Source of the DNA: Bacillus solitudinis
GTDB taxonomy: Bacteria; Bacillota; Bacilli; Bacillales; Bacillaceae_D
Length of the DNA stretch: 64,000 nucleotides
Direction of reading: 5' to 3'
NCBI RefSeq assembly: GCF_002797395.1
Contig: NZ_KZ454943.1
Location: forward strand, 3,819,966 to 3,883,965
The stretch's first letter is position 1. Every line of letters begins with the position of its first letter. The notes under the pieces were generated by a model that had not been told where the DNA came from, ran no database searches, and worked only from the letters and a program-made list of their open reading frames with translations. This document shows, piece after piece, positions 53,143 through 61,655 of the stretch. The position numbers were made by a program, and so were the translations under genes.

Positions 53143-53715
53143 GTGTCAGATTTCTGTCCAGCTTTATGGCCGGAAGAACCAACTCCCACCAGCCTTATTA
53201 ATTGCAGTGAATGTGGTCTTGATGAACATGGAACAAGAATGGTTTGGGGAGAGGGGAATCCAGAAGCCCCAATTATAGTCTTGCTAGATAACCCGGGAGC
53301 CCGTGAAGACAAAGAAGGGAATCCGTTTGTGTGTGGGACAAGGCAAACCTTACAAACAGCGGTTAACCAAGTTGGTTTAAAAACTAGCGACATATATGTA
53401 ACATATCTGCTAAAGCGAAAGCCTGTTCGAGCTTATGATAAAGAGACTGTCAGACAAATTTGTATGGGGCATCTTAATCAGCAATTACAAATGAAAAAAC
53501 CTTTGTTCATAGTATGCTTAGGAAATATTGCTGTCCAATCCTTTTTTCAGAATCCAGAAGCAGAAGTAAAATCTTTACGTGGAAAGCTTCATGATGTTAG
53601 AGGATATCAGACTGCCGTAGCCTATCATCCTTTGGCTATTAGACGAAGGCCCAATTTATGGGCTAACTTTTTGGATGATTGGAAATACCTTGCTAGTCAG
53701 TATGCCAAGGGGTAA
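53143..53715 (+). CDS. Uracil-DNA glycosylase superfamily protein (family 4-like) lacking one cluster cysteine
   Basis: A 190-aa protein. GTG 53143 has AAGGAG 8 nt before it; a TTG at 53134 overlaps that site. Cys21 and Cys24 (NCSECG) match the first two iron-sulfur ligands of family 4 enzymes, followed by the active-site region LDNPGAREDKEGNPF (about 48-62). The third ligand, in family 4 within a K-C-R-P motif, is here Arg92 (LLKRKP), while the fourth (RQIC, about Cys107) remains. The second motif is YHPLAIRRRP near 162. It should have the UDG fold; whether it binds a cluster or removes uracil is open. Confidence 0.75.
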   Translation: MSDFCPALWPEEPTPTSLINCSECGLDEHGTRMVWGEGNPEAPIIVLLDNPGAREDKEGNPFVCGTRQTLQTAVNQVGLKTSDIYVTYLLKRKPVRAYDKETVRQICMGHLNQQLQMKKPLFIVCLGNIAVQSFFQNPEAEVKSLRGKLHDVRGYQTAVAYHPLAIRRRPNLWANFLDDWKYLASQYAKG

Positions 53716-53752
53716 CAGAAGAACTTTTCACTCCTATTGAGGAACCGCCTTC

Positions 53753-53832
53753 TTGTTTATAGCCGAATTCTTGAAGCAACTTCCCCCTACACCGATGCAT
53801 GTTTTGTCCAACTTGCGAATAGCTATAAACAA
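53753..53832 (+). repeat. Spaced inverted repeat of about 80 bp
   Basis: TTGTTTATAGC (53753-53763) and GCTATAAACAA (53822-53832) are exact complements 58 bp apart, and the next inward bases (GAATTC / GCGAAT) keep part of the pairing. It lies alone between the UDG-like gene and the motor genes. It might be a small non-autonomous element or a long terminator stem. Confidence 0.5.
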
Positions 53833-53901
53833 AGATGAAAGGGACATCTTACCGGATTTAAGGTCTTGGTGGATTTGAACTTTTAACTAGGGGGATTTTG
53901 A

Positions 53902-55725
53902 ATGGTTGAAGGAATTCTTACGTTATTCGTGAGTGAACAGCAAGCCCAATCTATGGTATCCAACCCATTGATTGAATTTATTTTCATGGTGTTATTTGTC
54001 ACATTTGTTGTAGCGGTATTTGTTCATTTTATCTTATATAATAAATTACGAAGAATACGTAGCTTTATTAGTGGAACTAATTCATTGAAGATTGCGCCGG
54101 TCAATACATTTCAAGAGGAATTTGAATTTAAGAATCAACAGGAATCGGTGAAAGTTGAGACCTTTGTTCAAAATAAGTTCTCGGGTTGGCGTATATTTAA
54201 CATTCCGGTCGTAAGTCTTATTAAAATGATTCAGATGACCGTTTCCGTCTTCATATTAGTTGGTGTACTAGGAACATTCATCGGACTTGCTATGTCACTC
54301 GGAAGTATAGATTCGACAGGGGATCAGCTTGTAGAAAATGTGGCACTGGTGCTAGCTGGCATCGATGTCGCCTTTTACACAAGTATTGCTGGGATGGGGT
54401 TATCGCTCGCCATGACAGTTATTACTCGAGTAGCGAATACGGAATATCTATTAACGGATATCATGTTAAAAACAGAATCGTATTTGGAAGAGAACGAACA
54501 AGATGCCATGCACCGTCTCATTGATGTTTCAGAGACCATTAACTCCTCCATCGTTCAGCTTCGGGAAACGAACCAAGAATCGTTGCAAAGCATTGTAGAC
54601 TCCTTCAAAGGTTTCCAAGACTATACTGGTGGGTTGCAGCAATCTGCGAAGGATTTGGCGAAGTTTAATGAAGGTCTTACAGATAATTTAAAGGATTTCA
54701 CGATCCTCATTGATAATGTCAAAGAAGTAACCCATGGCTTTGATAAAGGGGTTACGAAGCTAAATAAGAATTTCGATCAATTATTCTCTTATTTTTACAA
54801 AATGGATCAACGAAACGAAAAGATGACGAGTGCGTTTACTGAAACGTATCAAAAAATAGCTGAACTAACAACCTCTCAGACGGAGACGATGAACCACTTT
54901 CAAGATTCAGTTGTCGATTTGAAGGACTTTTTCTCCTCCGTTGTGGGGAACCAGGAATTTATGAATAATGCTTTCAAGAAAGTGAACACACAAAGTGATC
55001 AGTTGGTAAAAACAATGAAAGATCACAACCAACAGTTTCAACGGATTTTTGGAGACGATGTTAGCTCAAAACTATCAGGAATCAATTCGTATTTAGGGGA
55101 GCTGAAAAATGATTTCCATACACTTAGCAATGCAATTGGTCGACTGCCCGATGAGCTAGAAACGATTAACAGAGCTCAAGAAGAGAATAAAAATCTGCTC
55201 TCAATCCGTTTTGACGAACTGAAGCAATTTAATCAAGAGTTTTACAATCATTTAAAAGCTCATTCAGCCAATTCTCATGCCTATGAAAAATATTTGAACG
55301 ATGCATCCAGGTTCTATGAGCAACTAGGTACGAATAATCAGCAAATTCTCAATGACATCAATCGGACCATAACACAAATGTCAGATTCATTTTCTACGAG
55401 AGAAAATCAGATAGAGTCAAGCGTAGCGATTTTAAAAGATACGCTCTCAAGATATGTTGCTACGTTAGAAGGAACCCTTGGTGATAAATTGGAAAAGGTA
55501 AGTCGGAACATGGGGGATTATGTGCTAGATATTAATGATGCCATGAAGAAAGAATTCAAGCAAATTGGGGAGATAACCGAAGAAAGCCAACTCAGAAATG
55601 CTCGTTATATGCAGCAAACCATCCAAGCGTTGAGTCAAGAATTTACTCAGTTAAATCGCCAGCTACAATCGATTTCACAAGATAGTAGACAGAGCAGCCG
55701 AGTAAGGGTTGAAACACATGATTAA
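53902..55725 (+). CDS. ZorA-like (MotA/TolQ/ExbB) membrane channel with a long coiled tail
   Basis: A 607-aa protein. One helix (about 22-47) at the start, then a MotA/TolQ/ExbB-type core with two helices (about 105-140, TVSVFILVGVLGTFIGLAM, and 150-178, ALVLAGIDVAFYTSIAGMGL). The FYTSIAGMG part is the conserved second helix of these proton channels. The rest (about 195-607) is a long helical, mostly coiled-coil cytosolic tail. The same layout is found in ZorA of Zorya anti-phage systems and related motors. The partner gene overlaps by 8 bp. It has AGGGGG before the ATG. No other Zorya gene is nearby. Confidence 0.75.
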   Translation: MVEGILTLFVSEQQAQSMVSNPLIEFIFMVLFVTFVVAVFVHFILYNKLRRIRSFISGTNSLKIAPVNTFQEEFEFKNQQESVKVETFVQNKFSGWRIFNIPVVSLIKMIQMTVSVFILVGVLGTFIGLAMSLGSIDSTGDQLVENVALVLAGIDVAFYTSIAGMGLSLAMTVITRVANTEYLLTDIMLKTESYLEENEQDAMHRLIDVSETINSSIVQLRETNQESLQSIVDSFKGFQDYTGGLQQSAKDLAKFNEGLTDNLKDFTILIDNVKEVTHGFDKGVTKLNKNFDQLFSYFYKMDQRNEKMTSAFTETYQKIAELTTSQTETMNHFQDSVVDLKDFFSSVVGNQEFMNNAFKKVNTQSDQLVKTMKDHNQQFQRIFGDDVSSKLSGINSYLGELKNDFHTLSNAIGRLPDELETINRAQEENKNLLSIRFDELKQFNQEFYNHLKAHSANSHAYEKYLNDASRFYEQLGTNNQQILNDINRTITQMSDSFSTRENQIESSVAILKDTLSRYVATLEGTLGDKLEKVSRNMGDYVLDINDAMKKEFKQIGEITEESQLRNARYMQQTIQALSQEFTQLNRQLQSISQDSRQSSRVRVETHD

Positions 55726-56410
55726 TAAATATAAAAAGCTGTTTCATCATGAAGAGGAGGAAAGTCATTTTTGGCCGTCATTCACGGATTTATTAACGGC
55801 ACTTCTGCTTTGTTTTATCCTGATTTTTATTACGATGATGGTCATTAAATCGTTTCAAATTGAAGAGATGAAACGAACCATTGACCAAATTATGGGCGTT
55901 CGAGTGAATATTATTGAGGATTTAAATGAAGAATTTAACGATTCGGCTCTAAGTATTGAAATTGATGAGAAAACAGGCGCGTTAATCTTTAATACAGATA
56001 TTTTGTTTGAGTTTGACGCGGCGGTGTTAAAGCCAGAGGCGTTTAAATTTCTAGATGAATTTGTTCCTGCCTATTTAGATGTGTTACTCGAAAATGGATA
56101 TGATCAGTATATTTCAGAAATCATCATCGAAGGTCATGCCGATAAACATGGAAGCTATTTGTATAATCTAGAACTTTCCCAACAAAGAGCGTTCAGTGTA
56201 GCGGAGTATATCCTTAGTGAAGAGTTCCCTTATAAAAACATTCAAGACCATTTAAAAACGAAATTAACAGTGAACGGAAGATCCTACACTGAAGGGCGTA
56301 CCGATGAAGAGGGGAATTATAGCAATCAAGCATCAAGACGAGTAGAATTTAAATTTCGCTTAAAAGATGAAGAGATTTTGGAGAAGACACGTGAATTACT
56401 AGGGAAGTGA
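55718..56410 (+). CDS. ZorB-like (MotB/OmpA) stator protein
   Basis: A 230-aa protein. I chose ATG 55718 (AAGGG upstream); TTG 55709 would add three residues. A short cytosolic start leads to one membrane helix with the motif FWPSFTDLLTALLLCF (Asp24). This Asp matches the proton-carrying residue of MotB/ZorB. Residues 90-225 form an OmpA/MotB peptidoglycan-binding domain (FEFDAAVLKPEAFKFLDEF, GHADKHGSYLYNLELSQQRA, then NQASRRVEF). It pairs with the upstream channel to form a proton-driven motor anchored to the wall. It is a complete, normal-length ZorB-like protein. Confidence 0.8.
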   Translation: MINKYKKLFHHEEEESHFWPSFTDLLTALLLCFILIFITMMVIKSFQIEEMKRTIDQIMGVRVNIIEDLNEEFNDSALSIEIDEKTGALIFNTDILFEFDAAVLKPEAFKFLDEFVPAYLDVLLENGYDQYISEIIIEGHADKHGSYLYNLELSQQRAFSVAEYILSEEFPYKNIQDHLKTKLTVNGRSYTEGRTDEEGNYSNQASRRVEFKFRLKDEEILEKTRELLGK

Positions 56411-56552
56411 CTCGCATAACGGCTATCATCAACCCCTAATTCAGGCACAGTAAGAAAAGTCTATTTCTAGCGAGACAATCCTATATTTTCTTCTCTTTAA
56501 TGAATAAGGTATGATAAGCTATATCTTATTCAACTTAGAGCGGGTGTAGCAA

Positions 56553-58481
56553 ATGAACGAGAGACAGAAGGAATTATTACGAATATTGCTTGCTCATGCA
56601 GAAGGAGCTTTGCAATTAAAAGAGTTGTCAGAGAAACTGGGTTGTGCTGAAAAAACGATACGAAACGATTTGGATCGCTTAGAAGAGTCTCTTCAAGATT
56701 ATTCGAGTGCAAATCTCATTCGGAAGCCAGGCCTTGGAATTTTGATTGATATTAACGGAGAAGACCGATCCAACCTTTTTAACAACATACTATCTTTTGA
56801 GAGAAGAACAACAGAAGAGCGCTTGTTAGAAATAGCGTTTCAGCTTTTAACAAACGATAAGGCGATTACTTTACAGCATGTTGCAGATGAGTATTATGTG
56901 CCAAAAGCAACGATCAAAAAAGATATGCTTACTCTTGGAAATTGGCTTCAACGTTTTGATTTACAACTTATTTCTAAGACAAGGCTCGGTCACGTGATTC
57001 AGGGTTTAGAACTAAATAAACGACATGCCTTAGCACATTTGTCTGAATTAGTTCAAGCTACTCAACTTGAAACAAATTATGTATTGGATTTATTTATGGC
57101 TTATGAAGTGACTGCTGTCCGGAAAGCATTACGGGATATGCAGCGTGAGTTTTCGCTTTCTTTCACAGAGGATGCGATAGAGAGTTTGCTCGTACACGTG
57201 TTAATTATGATTAAGCGTACACGGCAAAAATCGCCCGTCTTTGTCCATGATGCAGAAAAGGAGAAGGCTGTTGAGCGGAGAGAATATGCCTATGCCCGTT
57301 GGCTTTTTAATCAGTTGGAGTCGGCGTTTCGATTGTCCTTTCCAGAAGAAGAGCAAGTTTACATTACATGGCATCTTATCAGCGGTAAACGTACAGGTGA
57401 GGATGCCGTAGAACAGCTAGAATACAATAACAGCGAAATGGATATTGTAAACGTATTAGTTGGGAAGATGGAGAAGTTAACATTGTTTCCATTTGAATCG
57501 GACTCGATATTAATAAAAGGGCTAGCGGTTCATATGCACTCTGTTATTAGTCGAATTAAGTATGGTTTTCCGATTACCAATCCATTGCTACCTAATATTA
57601 AAAAAATGTATCCCTATATGTTTAATATGGCTATCTTAACGCTTGAAGAAATTAAATCTACCTTTGCGATTGATATTCCTGAAGATGAGGCTGCTTATAT
57701 AGTTCTTCATTTTCAAGCTTCCATTGAAAGACTTGAAGGGAAGAAGGAGAAAAAGGAAAAAGCATTAATTGTATGTCATATGGGTATTGGTATGTCACAC
57801 TTATTAGAAGCGAAAATACAACAGCAATATCAGGAAATTGATATCGTCGGATGTATTGCGAAAGCCGAAGTTCAAGAATATCTGAAAACTCACAAAATCA
57901 ATTTTATTATTTCAACGGTTCCACTTGAAAAAATAACACATGAATATATCGTTATTTCTCCATTGTTTGGACAAGAAGACAAGAAAGCATTAAACCGTTT
58001 TATGGAGAAACTGAAGAAGAAACGCACAGAACCGAACGATTCTAACAGCTTAATTCGATTTCTACAGGACGATCTCGTTTTTTTTGATGTGGACAAAGGG
58101 CATCGATATGAAGTAGTCGAGATGCTTGCGACTTCTCTTTACCAAGGGGGCTATGTTGAGAAAGGGTTTATTCATAGCGCAGTCAATAGAGAGAGGACAT
58201 CGTCAACTGCCATTGGCGGAAGGATCGCGATTCCACATGGAAGCCCATTGATGGTTAAGGAATCTGTGATAGCCGTTGCGCTCATGAGAGAGGCGATGGA
58301 GTGGGGAAATGAACGCGTAACCCTTGTCATGATGTTAGCCCTCTCCAAGGAAAACCAACAAAACTTCCGAAGTGTTATGGGGCAGATAGCTTTTCTAAGT
58401 GAGTCGCCATTCATCGTTCAAGAGTTAGTAGAGGCGCAAAGCTACAAAGACTTCTCGCAGATTTTAGATAGACAACGGTAA
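56553..58481 (+). CDS. manR: BglG/MtlR-type PTS-regulated activator ManR
   Basis: A 642-aa regulator. Residues 1-65 form the HTH_11 domain (LKELSEKLGCAEKTIRNDLD), about 80-165 a second Mga-like helix-turn-helix, about 185-295 PRD1 and about 300-395 PRD2 with regulatory histidines (VHVLIM, VHMHSV, VLHFQ). Residues 400-490 are an EIIB-like domain (ALIVCHMGIGMSHLLEAK, with its cysteine), and 500-640 an EIIA-like domain (GGRIAIPHGSP, with the His). This full order is that of ManR of B. subtilis. It activates manP when dephosphorylated or phosphorylated at the right PRD site. It lies 180 bp upstream of manP. Confidence 0.9.
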   Translation: MNERQKELLRILLAHAEGALQLKELSEKLGCAEKTIRNDLDRLEESLQDYSSANLIRKPGLGILIDINGEDRSNLFNNILSFERRTTEERLLEIAFQLLTNDKAITLQHVADEYYVPKATIKKDMLTLGNWLQRFDLQLISKTRLGHVIQGLELNKRHALAHLSELVQATQLETNYVLDLFMAYEVTAVRKALRDMQREFSLSFTEDAIESLLVHVLIMIKRTRQKSPVFVHDAEKEKAVERREYAYARWLFNQLESAFRLSFPEEEQVYITWHLISGKRTGEDAVEQLEYNNSEMDIVNVLVGKMEKLTLFPFESDSILIKGLAVHMHSVISRIKYGFPITNPLLPNIKKMYPYMFNMAILTLEEIKSTFAIDIPEDEAAYIVLHFQASIERLEGKKEKKEKALIVCHMGIGMSHLLEAKIQQQYQEIDIVGCIAKAEVQEYLKTHKINFIISTVPLEKITHEYIVISPLFGQEDKKALNRFMEKLKKKRTEPNDSNSLIRFLQDDLVFFDVDKGHRYEVVEMLATSLYQGGYVEKGFIHSAVNRERTSSTAIGGRIAIPHGSPLMVKESVIAVALMREAMEWGNERVTLVMMLALSKENQQNFRSVMGQIAFLSESPFIVQELVEAQSYKDFSQILDRQR

Positions 58482-58487
58482 TAATTA

Positions 58488-58516
58488 AGAGTGGACACTT
58501 ATGTCCATTCTTTTTT
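58488..58516 (+). terminator. Terminator of manR
   Basis: AGAGTGGACA (58488-58497) pairs with TGTCCATTCT (58502-58511) with one G-T pair and a CTTA loop; TTTTT follows. Confidence 0.82.
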
Positions 58517-58539
58517 ATTGTCGTGAAGGTAATCTATCT

Positions 58540-58589
58540 ATAATAGCGCTTTCTTAATAAATCTATTTTTACCGTAACTTGCGGTAAAA
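58540..58589 (+). promoter_or_regulatory. manP control region: candidate cre site and ManR-type dyad
   Basis: ATAATAGCGCTTTCTT (58540-58555) resembles cre (WTGNAANCGNWNNCWW) with two mismatches. TTTTACCG (58567-58574) faces CGGTAAAA (58582-58589) over 7 bp, a perfect dyad at the position of a ManR operator. manP starts 73 bp later. A -10 TATGAT can be seen near 58621. Both assignments are by pattern and place. Confidence 0.55.
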
Positions 58590-58661
58590 GAAAAAGATAA
58601 TGCACTGTATGTTTGGACTTATGATAAGAGTAAGCAATTATTAGATAGGGGGAAACACATT

Positions 58662-60590
58662 ATGGGGAAAATATTAGCTATTACAGCTTGCCCAGTCGGT
58701 ATTGCTCATACGTATATGGCTGCAGAGAATTTGCAAAAAGCCGGTAAAGCGTTGGGTGTCGACATCAAGGTGGAAACACAAGGTTCGATAGGGGTAGAGA
58801 ATGAGTTGACAGAACAAGATATTGCAGAAGCTGATGGAATTATTATCGCAGCGGATAAGGAGGTAGCAAAGGAACGTTTCGCAGGAAAGAAAGTAATTGT
58901 AACGGGTGTTCAAGATGGAATCCGTAAACCAGAAGAACTGATTAAACGAATTCAAAACGGAGATGCTCCTGTTTATAAGCCGGAATTAGCGTCTACCGGC
59001 GAATCAAACAATCGCAAACAAAAGAGCAATCCTATTTATAAGCACTTAATGAGTGGTGTGTCTTATATGGTTCCATTCATTGTCGTCGGGGGATTACTCA
59101 TTGCGCTTGCATTAACGCTTGGAGGCGTGCAAACACCAGGTGGAATTCAAATACCAGACGATTCCATTTGGAAACAGGTCGAAGCTCTTGGTGGCACTGC
59201 TTTCATGTTCATGATTCCAATTTTAGCAGGATTCATTGCTGTCAGTATTGCTGACCGACCGGGTCTTGTACCAGGTATGATTGGTGGATATATCGCAGCC
59301 ACGGGTAGTTTTTATGGAAGTGAAGCTGGTGCAGGGTTTATCGGTGGGATTATTGCTGGTTTCCTAGCGGGTTATATTGCTCTTGGAATTAAAAAAATTA
59401 AAGTGCCAAAAGCCATCCAGCCGGTTATGCCAATTATTTTCATTCCTATCTTTTCAACGGTCATTGTTGGGTTATTATTTATTTATGTTATCGGGGCTCC
59501 AGTAGCTCAAATTTTTGAATCATTAACTGTATTTCTTGCAGGTATGCAAGGTGGAAGCACAATTTTACTTGCGTTGATTCTTGGCGCTATGATTACAGTT
59601 GATATGGGTGGGCCATTCAATAAAGTAGCATTTCTATTCGGTTCCGCTATGATTGCGGAAGGAAACTATATGATTATGGGACCCATAGCAGTAGCAATCT
59701 GTATTCCACCAATTGGACTTGGAATCGCAACCTTCCTAAGCAAGCGTAAATTTCGTCAAGCTGACAAAGAAGCAGGGAAAGCTTCATTTACAATGGGACT
59801 TTTCGGTATTACAGAAGGAGCAATCCCGTTCGCCGCACAAGATCCACTTCGTGTTATCCCGAGTATTATGGTCGGGGGGATGACAGGCTCTGTGATTGCA
59901 ATGATGGCAAATGTAGGAGACCGAGTGGCTCATGGTGGACCGATTGTAGCCGTACTCGGTGCAGTAGATAATGTCGTTATGTTTTTCATCGCAGCGATTA
60001 TAGGTTCCTTCGTAACAGCATTCATGGTCATCGCATTGAAGAAGGATGTGGAACCGAATGCAGCGAATGTTAACGCAGTTTCTGGGGCGATGAAAGAGAA
60101 GAATGTGGTAGAAGAAACAACAACCAATGAGATTACCAAGTTAACGGATATAACAACCGTCGATTTAATTGAAACCGATTTAAAAGGAAATACACGTGAT
60201 GATGTAATCGATGAATTGATTTCTAAGCTTGATACAGTAGGTGTTCTAAGCTCTAAACAAGCATTTAAACAAGCTATTTTAACTCGTGAAGAGGAAAGCT
60301 CCACAGGACTTGGAATGAATATTGCCATTCCACACGGCAAATCAGACGGAGTGAAACGACCAACTGTTGTTTTTGGAATGAAACGTGATGGCGTAGACTG
60401 GAATAGTTTAGATGGAACAGAAGCCAAGCTAATTTTTATGATTGCGGTGCCGACTGAAGCGGCAGGAGATGCTCATCTAAAAATACTCCAAATGCTTTCT
60501 CGTAAGTTAATGGATGATGCTTTTAGAGAACAACTGCTTGGTGTGACATCGAAAGAAGAAGCTTTTATCTTACTTAAAACAATTCAATAA
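58662..60590 (+). CDS. manP: PTS mannose/fructose-family permease EIIBCA (ManP)
   Basis: A 642-aa membrane protein. Residues 1-105 are the EIIB domain (ITACPVGIAHTYMAAENL, phosphorylated Cys10), about 125-465 the EIIC channel with nine or so helices (YMVPFIVVGGLLIALAL, then GAMITVDMGGPFNKVAF), and about 500-642 the EIIA domain with GLGMNIAIPHGKS (phospho-His). The BCA order matches B. subtilis ManP (650 aa). It imports and phosphorylates mannose to mannose-6-phosphate. ManR probably drives the promoter upstream. GGGGGAAA precedes the ATG. Confidence 0.92.
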   Translation: MGKILAITACPVGIAHTYMAAENLQKAGKALGVDIKVETQGSIGVENELTEQDIAEADGIIIAADKEVAKERFAGKKVIVTGVQDGIRKPEELIKRIQNGDAPVYKPELASTGESNNRKQKSNPIYKHLMSGVSYMVPFIVVGGLLIALALTLGGVQTPGGIQIPDDSIWKQVEALGGTAFMFMIPILAGFIAVSIADRPGLVPGMIGGYIAATGSFYGSEAGAGFIGGIIAGFLAGYIALGIKKIKVPKAIQPVMPIIFIPIFSTVIVGLLFIYVIGAPVAQIFESLTVFLAGMQGGSTILLALILGAMITVDMGGPFNKVAFLFGSAMIAEGNYMIMGPIAVAICIPPIGLGIATFLSKRKFRQADKEAGKASFTMGLFGITEGAIPFAAQDPLRVIPSIMVGGMTGSVIAMMANVGDRVAHGGPIVAVLGAVDNVVMFFIAAIIGSFVTAFMVIALKKDVEPNAANVNAVSGAMKEKNVVEETTTNEITKLTDITTVDLIETDLKGNTRDDVIDELISKLDTVGVLSSKQAFKQAILTREEESSTGLGMNIAIPHGKSDGVKRPTVVFGMKRDGVDWNSLDGTEAKLIFMIAVPTEAAGDAHLKILQMLSRKLMDDAFREQLLGVTSKEEAFILLKTIQ

Positions 60591-60603
60591 ATAATAGAAT
60601 AGG

Positions 60604-60634
60604 TGAGAGGAGAGCATGATTTGCTCTTCTCTCA
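60604..60634 (+). other. Intra-operon hairpin between manP and manA
   Basis: TGAGAGGAGAGCA (60604-60616) pairs with TGCTCTTCTCTCA (60622-60634), 13 bp with one G-T pair and a 5-nt loop. No T run follows, so it is likelier a processing or mRNA-stability element than a terminator. It contains a GGAG before the manA leader. Confidence 0.5.
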
Positions 60635-60659
60635 GTATTACTAAAGTATGGAGGCTACT

Positions 60660-61619
60660 ATGTACATAAATGAACCTATCTTTTTACAACCAGTTTTTCA
60701 GGAAAGAATCTGGGGTGGGCAAAAGTTAAACAGTGAATTTGGCTACGATATTCCATATACTCAAACGGGAGAAGCTTGGGTTATTTCTGCGCATCCACAT
60801 GGCCCGAGTCTAATCACGAATGGCCCGCTGAAAGGGAAAACTTTAGCGGATGCGTGGAAAGACCATGGCGAACTTTTCAATAAAAAGAAGAATGACCAAG
60901 AAGAATATCCTTTATTAGTAAAGATATTGGATGCTGCGGATGATCTTTCTGTCCAAGTCCACCCGAATGATCGGTTTGCCCGCGAAGTTGAAAATGTACC
61001 TTATGGCAAAACAGAATGTTGGTATGTTTTAAGTGCGGAAGAAGGAGCAGAGCTTGTGTTAGGTCACCAAGCCAACACAAAAGAAGAACTAGAAGAAATG
61101 GTCGATAAAGGGAAATGGGACGAGTTGCTAAGACGCATCAAGGTAAGGGCAGGCGATTTTGTTTATGTTCCAAGTGGCACGATTCATGCGATTGGTAAGG
61201 GGATCGTCATTTTAGAAACACAACAAAGTTCAGATATTACGTACCGGGTTTACGACTATGATCGAACGGATGGAGCAGGCCAAACACGTGAACTGCATTT
61301 AGAACGTGCCAAACAAGTAACAACTGTTCCGCACCAAGACGTGAATGGAGAACATACAGAAAAGGTCATAGGTGATTTAGTCGAAAAAAAATTGGTGGAA
61401 GAGCAGTATTTTACCGTCTACCACTGGATGTTAAATGGAAAAGCGTCACGTGAAGTAACAAACGACTTTTTACAAGTTAGTGTTATTGCGGGAAATGCTC
61501 AACTTACAATGGCTGGTCAATCATTTTCTCTATCAAAAGGAGACCATTTCTTAGTACCTCATGGGGTAGCTAGCTATGATTTAGAGGGAGTTGCGGAATT
61601 TATCGTCTCACATGTGTAA
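60660..61619 (+). CDS. manA: Mannose-6-phosphate isomerase, class I
   Basis: A 319-aa zinc cupin. The start ATG 60660 has GGAGG 6 nt before it; 60648 is the ribosome-binding site itself. Marks are FLQPVFQERIWGG at the start, VQVHPND (about 100-106) and KTECWYVL with Gln, His and Glu metal ligands, and VPSGTIHAIGKGIVILETQQ (about 171-190), with the last His ligand. It converts mannose-6-phosphate to fructose-6-phosphate in the cytosol after ManP uptake. It is the second gene of the operon. Confidence 0.92.
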   Translation: MYINEPIFLQPVFQERIWGGQKLNSEFGYDIPYTQTGEAWVISAHPHGPSLITNGPLKGKTLADAWKDHGELFNKKKNDQEEYPLLVKILDAADDLSVQVHPNDRFAREVENVPYGKTECWYVLSAEEGAELVLGHQANTKEELEEMVDKGKWDELLRRIKVRAGDFVYVPSGTIHAIGKGIVILETQQSSDITYRVYDYDRTDGAGQTRELHLERAKQVTTVPHQDVNGEHTEKVIGDLVEKKLVEEQYFTVYHWMLNGKASREVTNDFLQVSVIAGNAQLTMAGQSFSLSKGDHFLVPHGVASYDLEGVAEFIVSHV

Positions 61620-61655
61620 GCTCATTGAGGAAACAAAAGAAAGGGAGTCGTGAAG

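Noticed and set aside
53143-56410. UDG-like gene plus ZorAB-like genes as one operon
   Set aside because: A gap of 186 bp with an inverted repeat separates them and the motor has its own ribosome-binding site, so common transcription is not shown.
59930-60427. 165-codon frame on the minus strand inside manP
   Set aside because: Antisense shadow; the manP protein is intact in that stretch.
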